The notes under the pieces were generated by a model. The model saw only the letters and a program-made list of their open reading frames with translations. It was not told the origin of the DNA and did no database searches. A stretch of DNA of 64,000 nucleotides, taken from NCBI RefSeq assembly GCF_023349125.1, contig NZ_JAKIKT010000002.1, positions 372,001 through 436,000 of the forward strand. Reading direction: 5' to 3'. The first letter of the stretch is position 1; each line of letters begins with the position of its first letter. The translations under genes were made by a program, and so were the position numbers. Origin of the DNA: Shewanella corallii. GTDB taxonomy: Bacteria > Pseudomonadota > Gammaproteobacteria > Enterobacterales > Shewanellaceae. This document shows, piece after piece, positions 17,545-29,140 of the stretch.

Positions 17545-19158
17545 ATGACCACCCAGACCTCAGCCCAGCGTATTGCCGTCAACCAGTACCAAGCCCCCAA
17601 GCCTCACCTGAAAGTCTCACCTGATGATGTGCAAACGCTTATCGAACGTTATGGTTACAGTGATGAAACCCGACGTATTATCAAACATGAAAACCTGTTG
17701 CCCGCCGGCGTACTGAGTCGTTTGCACGCCTCATACCCTCAGCACTCTGGTCTGCTTGAAACCCGCCCATTCCTGTTCAGGGATAAGGCCCACTACACAG
17801 GCCTGTCCGGCTTCCGCGAAGTGTGCACCATCCTCAAAGAAAACGGCATTGAACTGGGTGATATGGACGAGCGCGAGATGTTTGTAGAGGTATACCGTTT
17901 CCTCGCGACCCGCCATACCCTCAACTCCATTAACTGGGATAACTATCAAACCGACTCAGTGTTTCAGCTGGTATTCCCCCAGCCCGGCATGATCAGCAAG
18001 CTGGACACAGATAAATATGCCTCAGCCCAAAGCCAGGATGCCCGCCACGATATTGCAGTGCAATATATGGAGAAAACCAATCCCCATGATGGTAACCAAC
18101 AGCTGAACAAGCCCTGGTTTAAAAACGATGCCGGTGAAGTTGAATTCCTTGATGGCAGCCAGCACAAGTATCCGCAATGCCAGTTGGTGTTCGATAAAAC
18201 CACCCAAAACTGCTTCTCTTTCTGTACCTACTGCTTCCGCCATGCTCAGGTACGGGGCGATGAAGATATGTTTTTACAAAAGGATATTGCCCAGTTGCAC
18301 GAATACCTGCGCCGCCATCCGGAAGTCACTGACCTGCTGATAACGGGTGGTGATGGAGGCTATATGCCTGTGAGTCGTCTGCGCCAGTATGTGATGCCGT
18401 TAATTGAAGACCCCACACTGCTGCATGTAAAGAATGTGCGCCTTGCTACCCGCAGTCTGACCTTCCAGCCTGAGATGATCCTGACCGATAAATACAGTGA
18501 AATGCTGGAGCTGTTCGACCTGATGCGTGACAACGGTATGCAGCTGGCCTGGATGGCACACTTCTCCACCCCCAGAGAACTGCTTAACCCAAGTACCATT
18601 GCAGCTATCCGTCGCCTGCAGCATCACGGCGTCAACATCCGCAGTCAAAGTCCAATGATGAACCACATCAGCTTGTTCACCCATGAAGATGGCCGTGTGG
18701 ATATTGATAAGTCAGCACAAAGCTGGGTCGATCTGTCCACCATATTGGGGATGCTCAGTATTGGCTTCCACTCCATGTATTGTGCCCGCCCGACAGGTGA
18801 GCATCACTACTACACAGCGCCACTGGCCGATATGGGCAAGATCTTCAACAAGATCTATCGTTCACTCTCCTCCATCAATCGCCCATCCAGACATATATCC
18901 ATGACAATTTCCGCTGGCAAACTGGCGATTCTCGGGACAGCTGAGGTCAATGGCGAGAAGTGCTTTGCCTTGCAGTTTACCGAAGCCCGCAATATGGAGT
19001 GGATGGACAAAGTCATCCTGGCCAAATATGACGAGCAGGAAAATAAGATCGACTGCCTGACACCGCTGGATACAGACAAGTTCTTCTTTGAGGATGAGTT
19101 GGCTGACATCGAACAACAGCTGGCCGATGGCCTGGCTCAACATATGGCTGCTCACTGA
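17545..19158 (+). CDS. KamA-family radical SAM aminomutase (substrate unknown)
   Basis: A 537-residue radical SAM enzyme of the lysine 2,3-aminomutase family. The iron-sulfur motif CxxxCxxC is C223/C227/C230 (CFSFCTYCFRH). The SAM-contact GGD (LITGGDGG) follows. The PLP lysine is probably K459 in TISAGK, in place of the usual GGGGK. Such enzymes move an alpha-amino group to the beta carbon. It is longer than clostridial lysine aminomutase (416 residues). By eye, the two aspartates that hold the lysine side-chain ammonium in that enzyme are not conserved here (SMYCARPTG near the second), so the substrate may not be lysine. It is the first gene of the operon and 15 bases upstream of the CoA-transferase. 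Confidence 0.88.
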   Translation: MTTQTSAQRIAVNQYQAPKPHLKVSPDDVQTLIERYGYSDETRRIIKHENLLPAGVLSRLHASYPQHSGLLETRPFLFRDKAHYTGLSGFREVCTILKENGIELGDMDEREMFVEVYRFLATRHTLNSINWDNYQTDSVFQLVFPQPGMISKLDTDKYASAQSQDARHDIAVQYMEKTNPHDGNQQLNKPWFKNDAGEVEFLDGSQHKYPQCQLVFDKTTQNCFSFCTYCFRHAQVRGDEDMFLQKDIAQLHEYLRRHPEVTDLLITGGDGGYMPVSRLRQYVMPLIEDPTLLHVKNVRLATRSLTFQPEMILTDKYSEMLELFDLMRDNGMQLAWMAHFSTPRELLNPSTIAAIRRLQHHGVNIRSQSPMMNHISLFTHEDGRVDIDKSAQSWVDLSTILGMLSIGFHSMYCARPTGEHHYYTAPLADMGKIFNKIYRSLSSINRPSRHISMTISAGKLAILGTAEVNGEKCFALQFTEARNMEWMDKVILAKYDEQENKIDCLTPLDTDKFFFEDELADIEQQLADGLAQHMAAH

Positions 19159-19173
19159 GGAAGCGAACAGAAA

Positions 19174-19884
19174 ATGATAGATAAATTTGTTGCAACTGCA
19201 GCGCAGGCCGTCGCGGATATTCGCGACGGCGCCACCGTCATGATAGGTGGCTTTGGAGAAGCCGGAAGTCCCATCGAATTGATTCATGCCCTTATCGATC
19301 AGGGAGCCAGAGACTTAACCGTTATCAACAATAATACCGGCAGTGGTCATGTGGGGTTGGCCGCCCTGATTGAAAACCGCAGAGTCAGAAAGATGATCTG
19401 CTCATTTCCCCGCACCGCCAACTCCACTGTGTTTCCTGAGCTATATCACGCCGGGGAAATTGAACTTGAGCTGGTGCCTCAGGGAACCCTGGCAGAGCGT
19501 ATTCGCGCCGGAGGTGCAGGTATTCCGGCGTTTTACACTGCCACCAGCGTAGGTACGCCTCTGGCAGAAGGTAAGGAACACAGGGAGTTCGATGGCAGGG
19601 AGTATGTGATGGAGCCAGGCCTGACAGCTGATTTTGCGCTGATAAAGTGCCAGCAGGCCGATCGTATGGGCAATCTGGTTTACAACAAAACTGCCCGTAA
19701 CTTCGCACCAATCATGGCCATGGCCGCCACCACCACCATAGTTCAGGCCAACCAGACCTGCGCAGCCGGAGAGCTCAGTCCGGAGCATATCATCACACCG
19801 GCACTCTTTGTTCAGCGTGTGGTTCATGTAGCCAACCCACAACAGGAGTCTCAGCTCGTGGCTCAGGGGAGACAGTATCCATGA
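19174..19884 (+). CDS. CoA-transferase subunit A (PcaI-like)
   Basis: A 236-residue alpha subunit of a class I CoA-transferase, with the oxyanion-loop motif GGFGEAGSP near residue 25. ICSFPRT and a C-terminal MAMAATTTIV with SPEHIITP resemble 3-oxoadipate CoA-transferase subunit PcaI more than acetoacetate enzymes. The B subunit overlaps it by four bases (ATGA). With that subunit it would move CoA from succinyl-CoA to a beta-keto acid. The PcaI resemblance is from memory of the family and would need an alignment. Confidence 0.9.
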   Translation: MIDKFVATAAQAVADIRDGATVMIGGFGEAGSPIELIHALIDQGARDLTVINNNTGSGHVGLAALIENRRVRKMICSFPRTANSTVFPELYHAGEIELELVPQGTLAERIRAGGAGIPAFYTATSVGTPLAEGKEHREFDGREYVMEPGLTADFALIKCQQADRMGNLVYNKTARNFAPIMAMAATTTIVQANQTCAAGELSPEHIITPALFVQRVVHVANPQQESQLVAQGRQYP

Positions 19885-20561
19885 CGGCAACTCGGTTTAA
19901 AGGATGGAACAGAGAGCAGATGGCCGCCCGGGCTGCCCTGGATATTCCCGACGGCAGCATAGTCAACCTGGGGATTGGCATTCCTGAAATGGTTGCCCGT
20001 TTCGTGCCTGCAGGAAGGGAAGTGCTCTATCACACAGAAAACGGTTTGCTGGGAATGGGCCCGCCTCCAGAGCCAGGACAGGAAGACCCGGAACTGATTA
20101 ACGCAGGTAAGAAACCTGTCACCCTGAATCCCGGCGCCAGCTTTTTTCATCATGCCGACAGCTTCGCCATGATACGGGGTCATCATATAGATATCTGCGT
20201 ACTTGGGGCCATGCAGGTCTCCGAGGGCGGCGATCTGGCCAATTGGTCTACAGGTGCCAAAGATGCTGTGCCGGCAGTGGGTGGTGCCATGGATCTGGTC
20301 GCCGGAGTAAAAACTATTTATGTCATTACCCAGCACACCACCAGAGACGGTACCCCTAAAATAGTGGCTCAGTGCAGCTATCCCCTCACAGGAAAACAGG
20401 TGGTCAGCCGCATATACACAGATCTGGCGGTACTTGAGGTCACAGATACCGGCCTTGCGGTTTTGGAGATGGCTCCCGGCCTTAACCTGGATCAACTTCA
20501 GTCAGTCACCGGCTGTAAACTTTATCCGGCGTCCAGCTTATGCGAGGGGGCAAACCAATGA
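19881..20561 (+). CDS. CoA-transferase subunit B (PcaJ-like)
   Basis: A 226-residue beta subunit with the catalytic glutamate in HTENGLLGMG near residue 55 and the VNLGIGIPEMVA segment near residue 30. A conserved MDLVAGVK block follows. The subunits form the heterodimer that activates a beta-keto acid to its CoA thioester. It overlaps the subunit A stop by four bases and the aminotransferase start by four. Context puts it between a transaminase and a thiolase, so its substrate is probably the beta-keto acid made by the transaminase. Confidence 0.92.
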   Translation: MTATRFKGWNREQMAARAALDIPDGSIVNLGIGIPEMVARFVPAGREVLYHTENGLLGMGPPPEPGQEDPELINAGKKPVTLNPGASFFHHADSFAMIRGHHIDICVLGAMQVSEGGDLANWSTGAKDAVPAVGGAMDLVAGVKTIYVITQHTTRDGTPKIVAQCSYPLTGKQVVSRIYTDLAVLEVTDTGLAVLEMAPGLNLDQLQSVTGCKLYPASSLCEGANQ

Positions 20562-21892
20562 GTAAAAGTGCCGCTCTGTATGACAGAGCATTAAACCTTA
20601 TGCCAGGTGGTTGTAGCCGCAACACAGTGCTTAGAAAGCCTCACCCGCTTTACGCAGCCAAAGGCTTTGGCTGCAGAGTCACAGATGTAGATGGCATCTC
20701 CCGGCTCGACTTTGCCAACAATATGGCGTCACTCATCCATGGCCATGCTCACCCGACCATCACCGAAGCGGTCACCCGGCAGTTATCACTTGGTACCGCC
20801 TTTACCCTGGCAACAGAGGCGGAGCTTGAATATGCGGAGCATCTACTTGGACGCAATCCGGACTTCGAGCAAATCAGGTTCGTTAACTCAGGAACAGAAG
20901 CGGTAATGAGCTGTTTAAAGGCAGCCAGAGCCTACACAGGGCGTCCCAAAATCGCCAAAGTGGAAGGGGCTTATCACGGCTTATATGACTATGCCGAAGT
21001 AAGCCAAACCGCATCCCCCGCCAACTGGGGGGAAAGAAGCCGCCCCGCCAGCGTACCTGTTGCCTCGGGTACCCCAAAAAGTGCATTGGATGATGTGGTG
21101 ATTATCCCCTTCAATGACCTGCCAACCGCCTTGGAAATTCTGACGGAACATCAGGATGAAATAGCCTGCATATTGGTTGATCTGCTCCCCCACAGGGTGG
21201 GTCTTATGCCCGCAGATGATGAGTTTATTCAGGGACTGAGAACCTGGTGTGATCAACATGCTGCCCTGCTGGTATTCGATGAAGTAATAACCTTCAGAGG
21301 AAATATTGGCGGCGCACAGCAAAACTATTCGGCAGTGCCGGACCTGACGGCCATGGGCAAGATGATAGGAGGAGGTTTTCCGGTAGGCGCATTGGCCGGT
21401 CGCCAGGAAGTGATGCAGGTGATGAACCCCCTGTCATCACAGATGAAGTTCCCCCACTCCGGCACCTTCTCCGCCAACCCTGTGACCATGATTGCCGGCA
21501 AGACCGCCATGGAGCTGTACGATACCCAGGCAGTGAAGCGGCTCAATGCCATGAATGCCAGCCTGATGGAGCAGATCAATCAGGCTATCTCACAGGCAGA
21601 TATCCCGGCCTGCGTCTCCGGCGGTGGTTCCATGTTCAGAATTCACCTGAAACCCGAACTCCCCAGCAACTATCGTGAAACCTACAGTGGTGCTGAAGAA
21701 ACCAGAATAAGGGGCTTACTGCTTGATCATATGTTTGATAACGGCATCATGATGATCAACACCTGCTCCGGTACCCTGTCCACTGCAATGGATCAGAATG
21801 AACTGGATCAGTTCTGCGATGTGCTACTGCAGGGCTTTATCAAGATCAAACCCCAGCTGGATAACCCGGGAAAGGAATACCCCCATGTCTGA
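20558..21892 (+). CDS. Class III PLP aminotransferase (GSA-like, likely beta-amino acid)
   Basis: A 444-residue class III aminotransferase similar to glutamate-1-semialdehyde aminomutases and beta-amino acid transaminases. Motifs are NSGTEAVMSCLKAAR, KVEGAYHG, a DEVITFR segment (PLP-ring aspartate) and the PLP lysine K268 in GKMIGGGFPVGA. The start at the ATG at 20558 has GGGG upstream and overlaps the previous stop. A biosynthetic haem role is unlikely in this operon. Removal of the beta-amino group made by the aminomutase, giving a beta-keto acid, would fit its place. The amino acceptor is unknown. Confidence 0.85.
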   Translation: MSKSAALYDRALNLMPGGCSRNTVLRKPHPLYAAKGFGCRVTDVDGISRLDFANNMASLIHGHAHPTITEAVTRQLSLGTAFTLATEAELEYAEHLLGRNPDFEQIRFVNSGTEAVMSCLKAARAYTGRPKIAKVEGAYHGLYDYAEVSQTASPANWGERSRPASVPVASGTPKSALDDVVIIPFNDLPTALEILTEHQDEIACILVDLLPHRVGLMPADDEFIQGLRTWCDQHAALLVFDEVITFRGNIGGAQQNYSAVPDLTAMGKMIGGGFPVGALAGRQEVMQVMNPLSSQMKFPHSGTFSANPVTMIAGKTAMELYDTQAVKRLNAMNASLMEQINQAISQADIPACVSGGGSMFRIHLKPELPSNYRETYSGAEETRIRGLLLDHMFDNGIMMINTCSGTLSTAMDQNELDQFCDVLLQGFIKIKPQLDNPGKEYPHV

Positions 21893-23084
21893 AGTTTATA
21901 TCTGTGACGCCATACGTACTCCTATAGGCCGTTATGGCGGTAGTCTGGCCAGCGTTCGTGCCGACGATCTGGCTGCAAAACCTCTCACCGCCCTGATGAA
22001 CCGAAATCCGACCGTTGACTGGCATAAGGTCGATGATGTGATGCTGGGATGTGCCAACCAGGCAGGTGAAGACAACCGTAATATTGCCAGAATGGCGCTG
22101 CTGTTGGCGGGTATGCCCATAGAGGTTCCCGGTGTCACCCTTAATCGTCTGTGCGGCTCTGGCCTGAACGCCGTTGGAGATGCCTTCCGTGCCATTCGCA
22201 GTGGTGAATCTGAGCTTGTAATCGCAGGTGGAGTAGAAAGCATGTCTAGGGCTCCTTACGTGATGGGCAAGGCACAAGCCGGCTTCGACCGTAATCAGCA
22301 GATGTTCGACACCACAATGGGGTGGAGATTTGTCAATCCTGCACTGGATAAACTCTATGGCACAGAGACCATGCCACAAACTGCAGAGAACCTGGCGCGA
22401 AAGTTCGATATCAGTCGGGAGGCTCAGGACGCCTTTGCCCACTGGAGTCAAAGCAAAGCCGCCATGGCGCAAGCCGATGGTCGTTTCAATGATGAACTGA
22501 TGCCGGTAGCAATTCCAAAACGAAAAGATGGTCCCTTTATGTTCGACAAAGATGAGCATCCAAGGCTCTCCTCTGTGGAAAAACTGGCAAGCCTTAAGCC
22601 GCTATTTGAAGACGGCTCGATTACAGCGGGGAACGCTTCAGGCATCAATGATGGTGCAGCCGCCCTGCTGCTGGCGTCCAAATCTGCGGTTGAACAATAT
22701 CAGCTCACGCCCAAAGCCAGAGTACTGGGCATGCAGGTCACCGGAGTACTGCCTGGTATTATGGGAATAGGGCCGGTATCCGCCACAGCTAAACTGCTTG
22801 AACGCCTGAACCTGACCTTGGATGAGTTTGATATTCTCGAGTTTAATGAGGCCTTTGCCGCACAGGCGCTAAGCTGCACCCGCCAATTGGGGTTGGCTGA
22901 TGATGACCCACGAATTAACCCCATGGGAGGCGCAATTGCCCTTGGACATCCGCTGGGAATGAGCGGCGCCAGACTGGCAACAACCGCCACCTACCAATTA
23001 CAGCAAACAGGGGGCCGTCTTGCTCTGTGCACCATGTGTATAGGGGTTGGTCAGGGGATCGCTATGGTGTTGGAAAGCGTCTGA
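21885..23084 (+). CDS. Thiolase (PcaF-like acyl-CoA acetyltransferase)
   Basis: A 399-residue thiolase. The acylated cysteine is C90 in NRLCGSG. The NEAFAAQ and ALGHPLGMSGAR blocks and the second cysteine in CMCIGVGQG complete the active site. The N-terminus (YICDAIRTPIGRYGGSL) and CANQAGEDNRNIARM closely recall beta-ketoadipyl-CoA thiolase PcaF. The start is the ATG at 21885, overlapping the aminotransferase by eight bases. It would split a beta-ketoacyl-CoA into acetyl-CoA and a shorter acyl-CoA. If the substrate is 3-oxoadipyl-CoA the other product is succinyl-CoA. Confidence 0.9.
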   Translation: MSEVYICDAIRTPIGRYGGSLASVRADDLAAKPLTALMNRNPTVDWHKVDDVMLGCANQAGEDNRNIARMALLLAGMPIEVPGVTLNRLCGSGLNAVGDAFRAIRSGESELVIAGGVESMSRAPYVMGKAQAGFDRNQQMFDTTMGWRFVNPALDKLYGTETMPQTAENLARKFDISREAQDAFAHWSQSKAAMAQADGRFNDELMPVAIPKRKDGPFMFDKDEHPRLSSVEKLASLKPLFEDGSITAGNASGINDGAAALLLASKSAVEQYQLTPKARVLGMQVTGVLPGIMGIGPVSATAKLLERLNLTLDEFDILEFNEAFAAQALSCTRQLGLADDDPRINPMGGAIALGHPLGMSGARLATTATYQLQQTGGRLALCTMCIGVGQGIAMVLESV

Positions 23085-23095
23085 TACACATATAG

Positions 23096-23119
23096 AAAAG
23101 GCGCCCTGAGGCGCCTTTT
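23096..23119. terminator. Bidirectional intrinsic terminator between thiolase and gcvP
   Basis: AAAAGGCGCC-CTGA-GGCGCCTTTT is a perfect 10-base stem with T runs on both strands. It ends the aminomutase operon and the convergent gcv operon. Confidence 0.9.
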
Positions 23120-23139
23120 ATCATTCAAGCCGTGACCTG

Positions 23140-26031
<2,892 letters not shown>

Positions 26032-26094
26032 GATACGCCTTGTTCTATCTTACTGCCGGCTTAAGCGCCGGTCTAAAAGGGGCACAGATACAAA

Positions 26095-26116
26095 CAAAGC
26101 CCCCGCGGGGGCTTTG
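26095..26116 (-). terminator. Hairpin between gcvH and gcvP, possible attenuator
   Basis: CAAAGCCCC/GGGGCTTTG around a CGCG loop is a strong stem, followed on the minus strand by a short T-rich TTTG. A weaker CCGGC/GCCGG stem lies at 26055-26070. It may partly stop transcription between gcvH and gcvP or protect the mRNA end. Confidence 0.55.
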
Positions 26117-26129
26117 TATTGGGTACAGC

Positions 26130-26519
26130 TTACTCTTCGTCGATAACAGCCTGATAGGCTTCTGCATCCAGCAGGTTATCCAGCTCAGCGGCATCAGTTG
26201 GCATGACACGGAAGAACCAGCCATCACCATATGCATCACTGTTTACCAGCTCTGGAGACTCTTCCAGTGCTTCGTTTACCGCCAGTACTTCACCTGACAG
26301 AGGTGCGTAGATGTCAGATGCTGCCTTTACAGACTCTGCCACAGCACAATCTTCACCAGCGTTGACAGTGTCACCTACTTCAGGCAGCTCAACAAACACC
26401 ATATCGCCGAGCAGTTCCTGGGCGTGCTCAGTAATACCGATTGTGTAGCTGCCATCTTCCTCTTTGCGAACCCACTCGTGAGAGGATGCATACTTCAGCT
26501 CGGTTGGGATGTTGCTCAT
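26130..26519 (-). CDS. gcvH: Glycine cleavage system H protein
   Basis: A 129-residue lipoyl carrier. The lipoylated lysine is K65 in the ESVKAASD motif, inside the typical beta-hairpin. It shuttles the aminomethyl group from GcvP to GcvT and is reoxidised by the dihydrolipoamide dehydrogenase encoded elsewhere. The length matches the family. It lies 27 bases after gcvT. Confidence 0.98.
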   Translation of the reverse strand: MSNIPTELKYASSHEWVRKEEDGSYTIGITEHAQELLGDMVFVELPEVGDTVNAGEDCAVAESVKAASDIYAPLSGEVLAVNEALEESPELVNSDAYGDGWFFRVMPTDAAELDNLLDAEAYQAVIDEE

Positions 26520-26546
26520 TGTTATAATTCCTTGTTCCGTTATCTC

Positions 26547-27641
26547 TTAGAAAGCTTGTTTTCCGTTGCGTACAAAGCAGGGAGATACCACCCTGACAGG
26601 GACTCTTTTGTTACGCACTTCGACTTCGGCAGTCTCACCAATACCCGCATCGACGCGAGCCATCGCGATAGAATAACCCAATGTCGGAGAAAAAGTACCG
26701 CTGGTGATCACGCCCTTGTGCTCTGCACCGGCGTCATCATTGAAACATACTGTCATGCCATGGCGCAGTACCCCTTTGGTCTCCATCACCAAACCGACCA
26801 GCTTGTCAGCACCGGCAGCCTTGATGGCACTCAACGCTTCACGACCAATAAAGTCGCGCTCAGACGGTTCCCAGGCAATGGTCCAGCCCATGTTGGCTGC
26901 CAGAGGGTTAACGGTTTCGTCCATATCCTGACCATACAGGTTCATACCGGCTTCCAGACGCAGGGTATCCCGGGCACCCAGACCACAGGGACGCACGCCG
27001 GCATCGAGTAATGCCTGCCACAGTGCCTCAGCCTGGGCTTCAGGTACGATAATCTCGTAACCCGCTTCACCTGTGTAACCGGTAGTGGCAATAAACAGCT
27101 CACCAGCCTGAACACCGAAGAAAGGCTTCATTCCTTCCACTGCAGCGTTCTGCTCAGCATTGAATACCTCTGCAGCTTTGGCTTTGGCATTCGGGCCCTG
27201 GACTGCAATCATCGCCAGTTCAGGACGCTCGGTGACAGTGACATCAAAGCCTTCGGTTTGCAGCGCAATCCAGGCCAGATCTTTTTCACGGGTGGCCGAG
27301 TTCACTACGATACGGTAGAAGTCATCGTTCAGATAATAGGTAATCAAATCGTCGATTACCCCGGCGTCGTGGTTCAGCATGCCGCCGTACAGGGCTTTGC
27401 CGGACACCTTGAGCTTGGCTACGTCATTAGCCAGCAGGCGCTGGAGGAAGGCTTTGGCACCGGTTCCGGTAATGTCGACCACTGTCATGTGGGACACGTC
27501 GAACATGCCTGCGTCCTGACGCACGGCGTGGTGTTCTTCGATTTGCGAGCCATAGTTCAGGGGCATATCCCAACCATGGAAATCGACCATCTTGGCACCG
27601 GATTCCAGGTGCTTGGTGTAGAGTACGGTTTTATTAGCCAT
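26547..27641 (-). CDS. gcvT: Aminomethyltransferase, T-protein of glycine cleavage
   Basis: A 364-residue T-protein. DFHGWDMPL opens the folate-binding domain and [16 protein letters not shown] marks the core. It transfers the aminomethyl carbon from GcvH to tetrahydrofolate, releasing ammonia and giving 5,10-methylene-THF. It is the first gene of the operon, with a consensus -10 box about 120 bases upstream. Downstream fthC also serves folate one-carbon metabolism but is on the other strand. Confidence 0.98.
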   Translation of the reverse strand: MANKTVLYTKHLESGAKMVDFHGWDMPLNYGSQIEEHHAVRQDAGMFDVSHMTVVDITGTGAKAFLQRLLANDVAKLKVSGKALYGGMLNHDAGVIDDLITYYLNDDFYRIVVNSATREKDLAWIALQTEGFDVTVTERPELAMIAVQGPNAKAKAAEVFNAEQNAAVEGMKPFFGVQAGELFIATTGYTGEAGYEIIVPEAQAEALWQALLDAGVRPCGLGARDTLRLEAGMNLYGQDMDETVNPLAANMGWTIAWEPSERDFIGREALSAIKAAGADKLVGLVMETKGVLRHGMTVCFNDDAGAEHKGVITSGTFSPTLGYSIAMARVDAGIGETAEVEVRNKRVPVRVVSPCFVRNGKQAF

Positions 27642-27764
27642 TGTAATCCCTTCTATGGGTCTGAGGTCATCTCATCAGGTCTTCGCCTGTTAATCAGCAG
27701 CGTAATCAGGACTTACAGATTAAGTCATCACTGCCGAGACAACCTGCTTTGGAAATGCGGCAAA

Positions 27765-27797
27765 ATTATACCGCCCGTTGTGGTTTTGTATACAAAA
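27765..27797 (-). promoter_or_regulatory. gcv promoter with overlapping palindrome
   Basis: On the minus strand TATAAT (27765-27770) is a perfect -10 box. The -35 region is weak and overlaps a perfect 14-base palindrome TTTTGTATACAAAA (27784-27797), a likely operator. I looked for the glycine riboswitch in the 120-base leader and did not find its conserved core. Confidence 0.6.
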
Positions 27798-27914
27798 AGA
27801 TATTCATCACCAACTGCTTAGTGCATTAGTAAAAATAATGCGAATAATTAGTTATCTTCAACGCAGCAGCGGGCTTTCAAAGCCGATCCCCCGCCACTGC
27901 TGGGATAAGGACCT

Positions 27915-29129
27915 TTAGCGGCAAAGCCTGGGCAGACCGGATTTTTTACCCATGGCCTGTTGGATGAACAGTGTTTTCAGAGGAGAGACTGAATCAACCA
28001 GATTCAAACCCAGATCCCTGATCGCTTTTTTGATTGGATTACTTCCCGCGAACAACTGCTTAAACCCTTCCATTGCGGTAATCATCTCCAGTGCGTCAGC
28101 CTTGCGCCAACGTTCCAGCGCCCGCAAATGGCGATATTCGCCTATGTCCTTTCCGGCCTGTTTCAATTCAGCCACGGTATCGACAATGGCTGCGGCATCC
28201 AAAAAGCCCAGGTTCACGCCCTGCCCCGCCAGCGGATGTATGGTATGAGCCGCATCACCGGCCAGAATAAGTCGATGACGGGCAAAGTGTCTGGCGTAAC
28301 GCATCCGCAGCGGGAACGACACGCGCTTGCCATCACCGGCCAGTCGACACATGCCAAGGCGTCCGTCCATCGCCACAGTCAGACGCTTCTCAAACTCTTC
28401 ATCTGTGGCGGCAAGCAAGCTGGCCGCCTGTTCCGGTGCCACTGACCAGACAATCGAACAGAGGTTGTCTTCATTGAGCGGCAGGAAAGCCAGCACGCCA
28501 TCCCCCAGAAACGCCTGTCTGGCTGTTGAGTTATGGGGCTGCTCGGTTCTGATGGTCGCGACGATGGCATGATGGCCGTAATCCCAGAAGGTCAGAGGGA
28601 TCTGGCACAGGCTACGCACCTGAGACTGAGCACCATCGGCAGCCACCACCAATGCAGCACTCACCTGATCGCCATTATCCAGTGTCAGCCAGGCTTCCCG
28701 CTCACCAAAGGCCAGCTTCTCCATGCGGACACCTTCAAGGTGAGTCACATTGGCTAAACCGGCTGCACTGCGTGCCAGTGCGTAACTGATGGCATCATTC
28801 TCGACAATAGCGCCCAGCGCAGGCTCAGACAGACTTTCGGCATCGAAGCTGATCTTACCCAGACCATCTTTGTCCCACACTTCCATACGGCGGTAAGGGC
28901 CTGTGCGCTGGGCATCGATATAGCTCCAGGCGCCCAGATTGTTCAACAGGCACTGACTGGCCTGATTGATGGCGCTGACTCTCAACCTTGGGTGACCTGT
29001 CACTGGCTGGCACTCGCCGGCATCTATTACCAGGGTTTTTACCCCGGCCTCGGCCAGACCACAGGCTATCGCCAGCCCAACCATGCCACCGCCGACGATG
29101 GCAACATCATAGGTTTGTGTTGTAATCAT
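27915..29129 (-). CDS. ubiI: 2-octaprenylphenol hydroxylase (UbiI/VisC)
   Basis: A 404-residue FAD monooxygenase of ubiquinone synthesis. FAD motifs are VAIVGGGMVGLAIA (residues 9-22), the internal AADGAQS and GDAAHTIHPLAGQGVNLG near residue 285. UbiI hydroxylates C5 of the ring. The C-terminal GLPRLCR tail is of the UbiI type. It lies 11 bases downstream of ubiH and upstream of gcvTHP, the same order as in E. coli. Peripheral inner-membrane location is known for the family. Confidence 0.95.
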   Translation of the reverse strand: MITTQTYDVAIVGGGMVGLAIACGLAEAGVKTLVIDAGECQPVTGHPRLRVSAINQASQCLLNNLGAWSYIDAQRTGPYRRMEVWDKDGLGKISFDAESLSEPALGAIVENDAISYALARSAAGLANVTHLEGVRMEKLAFGEREAWLTLDNGDQVSAALVVAADGAQSQVRSLCQIPLTFWDYGHHAIVATIRTEQPHNSTARQAFLGDGVLAFLPLNEDNLCSIVWSVAPEQAASLLAATDEEFEKRLTVAMDGRLGMCRLAGDGKRVSFPLRMRYARHFARHRLILAGDAAHTIHPLAGQGVNLGFLDAAAIVDTVAELKQAGKDIGEYRHLRALERWRKADALEMITAMEGFKQLFAGSNPIKKAIRDLGLNLVDSVSPLKTLFIQQAMGKKSGLPRLCR

Positions 29130-29140
29130 GTTTTAGTTGC

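Noticed and set aside
27863-27905. Terminator after ubiI
   Set aside because: A GC-rich imperfect stem is present but it has no T run on the minus strand, so it is not called.
27642-27914. Glycine riboswitch before gcvT
   Set aside because: I looked for the conserved aptamer core on the minus strand and could not find it. The leader is only about 120 bases.
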